Below the pieces are notes generated by a model. It ran no database searches, had not been told where the DNA came from, and saw nothing but the letters and a program-made list of their open reading frames with translations. Below, piece by piece: positions 63,301 through 64,000 of a stretch of DNA of 64,000 nt. Origin of the DNA: Niabella ginsenosidivorans (lineage in GTDB: Bacteria; Bacteroidota; Bacteroidia; Chitinophagales; Chitinophagaceae); contig NZ_CP015772.1 of assembly GCF_001654455.1 (NCBI RefSeq), positions 2,356,001 to 2,420,000 on the forward strand, read 5' to 3'. Within the stretch, counting starts at the first letter, position 1, and the number at the start of each line of letters is the position of its first letter. Both the position numbers and the translations under genes were made by a program.

Positions 63301-64000
63301 ACGCAGGCCTCAGGGATTTTAGCTAATAAGGATAAAACGTTCCAGGGGCAGAAGTTTGATGATGACTTAGGGCTGAACTATTACAGCTACAAATACCGTA
63401 ATCATGATCCGCAGATAGGGAGGTTTATAGAAATAGACCCATTAAGTCCCAAATATGCACACAATAGCCCCTACGCATTTAGCGAAAACAAGGTAACTAC
63501 CCATATTGAGTTGGAAGGTCTTGAAGGTGAATGGATGGGATTTGTCATAAACAAAGCTCGAAAAGAAATAGAACGAAAAGAAGGACCTAGTGCTGCCAGA
63601 GAATATGATAGAGGAGTGAGAACAGGTGGAGCAATCACGGGTGCTGCGTTAATAGATGTTTTTGTAACTAAAGGTTGGGCTACTAGGATATTACTTGCAT
63701 CACAGACGGCAAGTTTATTTGAACATAATAGGCTTGATCCTAATACTCCTCAGGGGCAAGCACAGCAGCAAAGATTTAAAGATAATGCTACTGATTTGTT
63801 TATATCGGCCGGAACCGGCTATATGTTGGGGAAATCAATCAATGTACTAACATCGTTAATGACAGAGGCCGGAAGTTTAGTTACAAAAACTTTTAGTTCT
63901 AGTTCAATTAGGTTTTCTCAATCTTCTGTTAATGGATTAGATGATATTGTTACATCGATGAAACAAAGTGGATGGAAAGGAGATCCTATTGATATTGTAA
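60310..64000 (+). CDS. DUF6443/RHS-core protein with variable C-terminal tip (3' end outside window)
   Basis: At least 1230 residues, open to the window edge. A signal peptide ends near IQAQKP. A DUF6443 region (about 25-170) contains YFDGLGRPLQTVVKKG and LVTPVLYDEFGREQYHF. Many YD-repeat segments follow. The RHS core ends at about residue 1065, with LKDHLGNVRAMVQ, THYYPFGLVQRG, LNYYSYKYRNHDPQIGRFIE and IDPLSPKYAHNSPYAFSEN. From about residue 1066 (base 63505) the sequence changes to an AT-richer tip with a hydrophobic segment and then RFSQSSVNGLDDIVTSMK. This is the polymorphic-toxin layout, where a core shell carries a replaceable toxic tip. The tip has a ParB-like look (SMKQSGWKGDPIDIV), which is inference. 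Confidence 0.88.
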   Translation, partial: MHFNRLPVLLLLLTGTINIQAQKPTDLPTYPTGVPVNYIREWTATAPVTTPAALMQGNLLQSKETTQYFDGLGRPLQTVVKKGSMVTTTTASVGTDTAGARDLVTPVLYDEFGREQYHFSPFAANNADGNTSLSDGLFKMNPYAQQQQFMTGKYGTSQGEDNFYSQTLFEASPLNRVLEQFAPGKSWAGSYAATTEATRHSIKSKYWINTARDSVRIWEVTDGTPGDGSGGTPANRTENNYSGQSEISATESITLGNGFTVPSGSNFRAYITSTPSAPGAIITSTYASSRLYDAGELYKKVTVDEVGRQVIEFKDKEGQLILKKVQLESTATDNGLGKGHWGWLCTYYIYDDLGNLRCVIQPEGVKTMNDARNWALTPTLLKEQCFRYEYDGRNRMTVKQVPGASEVAMVYNIKDLPVMTQDGNLRNAGMWNYTQYDTLNRPVATGVFSSSVVLSTHWQTAAASTSYPTAAMLTGVQPLTETFYDDYSWVGKTPYSNDLTGKISATFTVTDTAGNLLPVSNTIWPYAQKPAMDSRTKGMVTGSRVKVLNSAVYIYTLTLYDDKNRPVQVKTLNHTGGVDVATTQYSWAGQPLTVLSRQTKGGADATSVLTITRNTYDALGRVVKATNQIKRDGGALSAEKVLAINKYDELGQLTTKTLGATDATGTTGVEKQVYEYNIRGWLLGMNRAYVNSATGATTNFFGYDLSYDKANNNIAGQTNVAISNYSNLQYNGNIAGMSWRGQSNSAPIRRYSFSYDNTNRLLKADFGQLSGSAYVATTAMDYSVKMGSTGTDVNVAYDYNGNIKGMLQRGVYNNTAIDMDKLVYSYLPGSSKLAKVTETGVNTKTYGLSDFNDGTNGTADDYAYDLNGNLTKDQNKSISSITYNILNLPEQITVTGKGTISYQYDAAGNKLQKKVTEGSATKITDYLGGMIFENSVLQHIGTEEGRMRPTTPTATTFVTDYFLKDHLGNVRAMVQENKTLLEETHYYPFGLVQRGISTQASGILANKDKTFQGQKFDDDLGLNYYSYKYRNHDPQIGRFIEIDPLSPKYAHNSPYAFSENKVTTHIELEGLEGEWMGFVINKARKEIERKEGPSAAREYDRGVRTGGAITGAALIDVFVTKGWATRILLASQTASLFEHNRLDPNTPQGQAQQQRFKDNATDLFISAGTGYMLGKSINVLTSLMTEAGSLVTKTFSSSSIRFSQSSVNGLDDIVTSMKQSGWKGDPIDIV

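Overview
The window looks like a Bacteroidota chromosome, most likely the family Chitinophagaceae (Niabella/Niastella/Chitinophaga relatives). The evidence is the Bacteroidota -7 promoter motif TAnnTTTG in front of many genes, almost no Shine-Dalgarno sequences, a TonB-dependent receptor, many small lipoproteins, DUF4403, DUF6526, DUF5977 and DUF6443 proteins, and a Bacteroidota-type tyrosine integrase N-terminus. No database search was possible, so family names come from motifs recognised by eye.

Region 1 (1-53.4 kb) is mostly ordinary core chromosome. It holds metabolic and housekeeping genes: purC, ribD, prmC, pepT, an FKBP isomerase, fmt, panD, argS, a DEAD-box helicase, priA, a plsC-type acyltransferase, mtaB, proline dehydrogenase and aroQ. 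An ADP-heptose operon (heptose-7-P kinase, adenylyltransferase, GT9 glycosyltransferase) serves the LPS core. Envelope genes include a TonB receptor with a FAS1 lipoprotein, a LysM/SH3 protein with four near-identical repeats, DUF481, SPOR, an S41 protease and an SPFH protein. There are three regulatory modules: a sigma factor coupled to a membrane-anchored trypsin-like protease, an Rrf2 repressor with an NAD(P)-binding partner and two matching operators, and two divergent promoters packed into 31 bp between ribD and prmC. Several intergenic stretches hold degenerate repeats or gene remnants.

Region 2 (about 53.47 kb to the right edge) looks like accessory DNA. It begins at the 3' half of a tRNA-Leu(TAA) gene whose 5' half is missing, the usual scar left when a tyrosine recombinase integrates into a tRNA gene. 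Next to it is an unusual coding region: an integrase-like arm/core-binding N-terminus (with a frameshift near its start) running into NUMOD1-, NUMOD4- and HNH-like segments, with no recombinase catalytic domain. It is followed by a three-gene Rhs-type cluster: a secreted protein with a phage-tail-fibre-like C-terminus, a 1287-residue YD-repeat/DUF5977 protein, and a DUF6443/RHS-core protein that runs off the window as a variable, possibly toxic, C-terminal tip begins.

A recurring feature is a TAnnTTTG (or TATTTTCG) element ending 4-9 bases before the start codon, which implies leaderless or nearly leaderless mRNAs for purC, ribD, prmC, fmt, panD, mtaB, the DUF481 gene and an M20 hydrolase. 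This pattern was used to correct several start codons.
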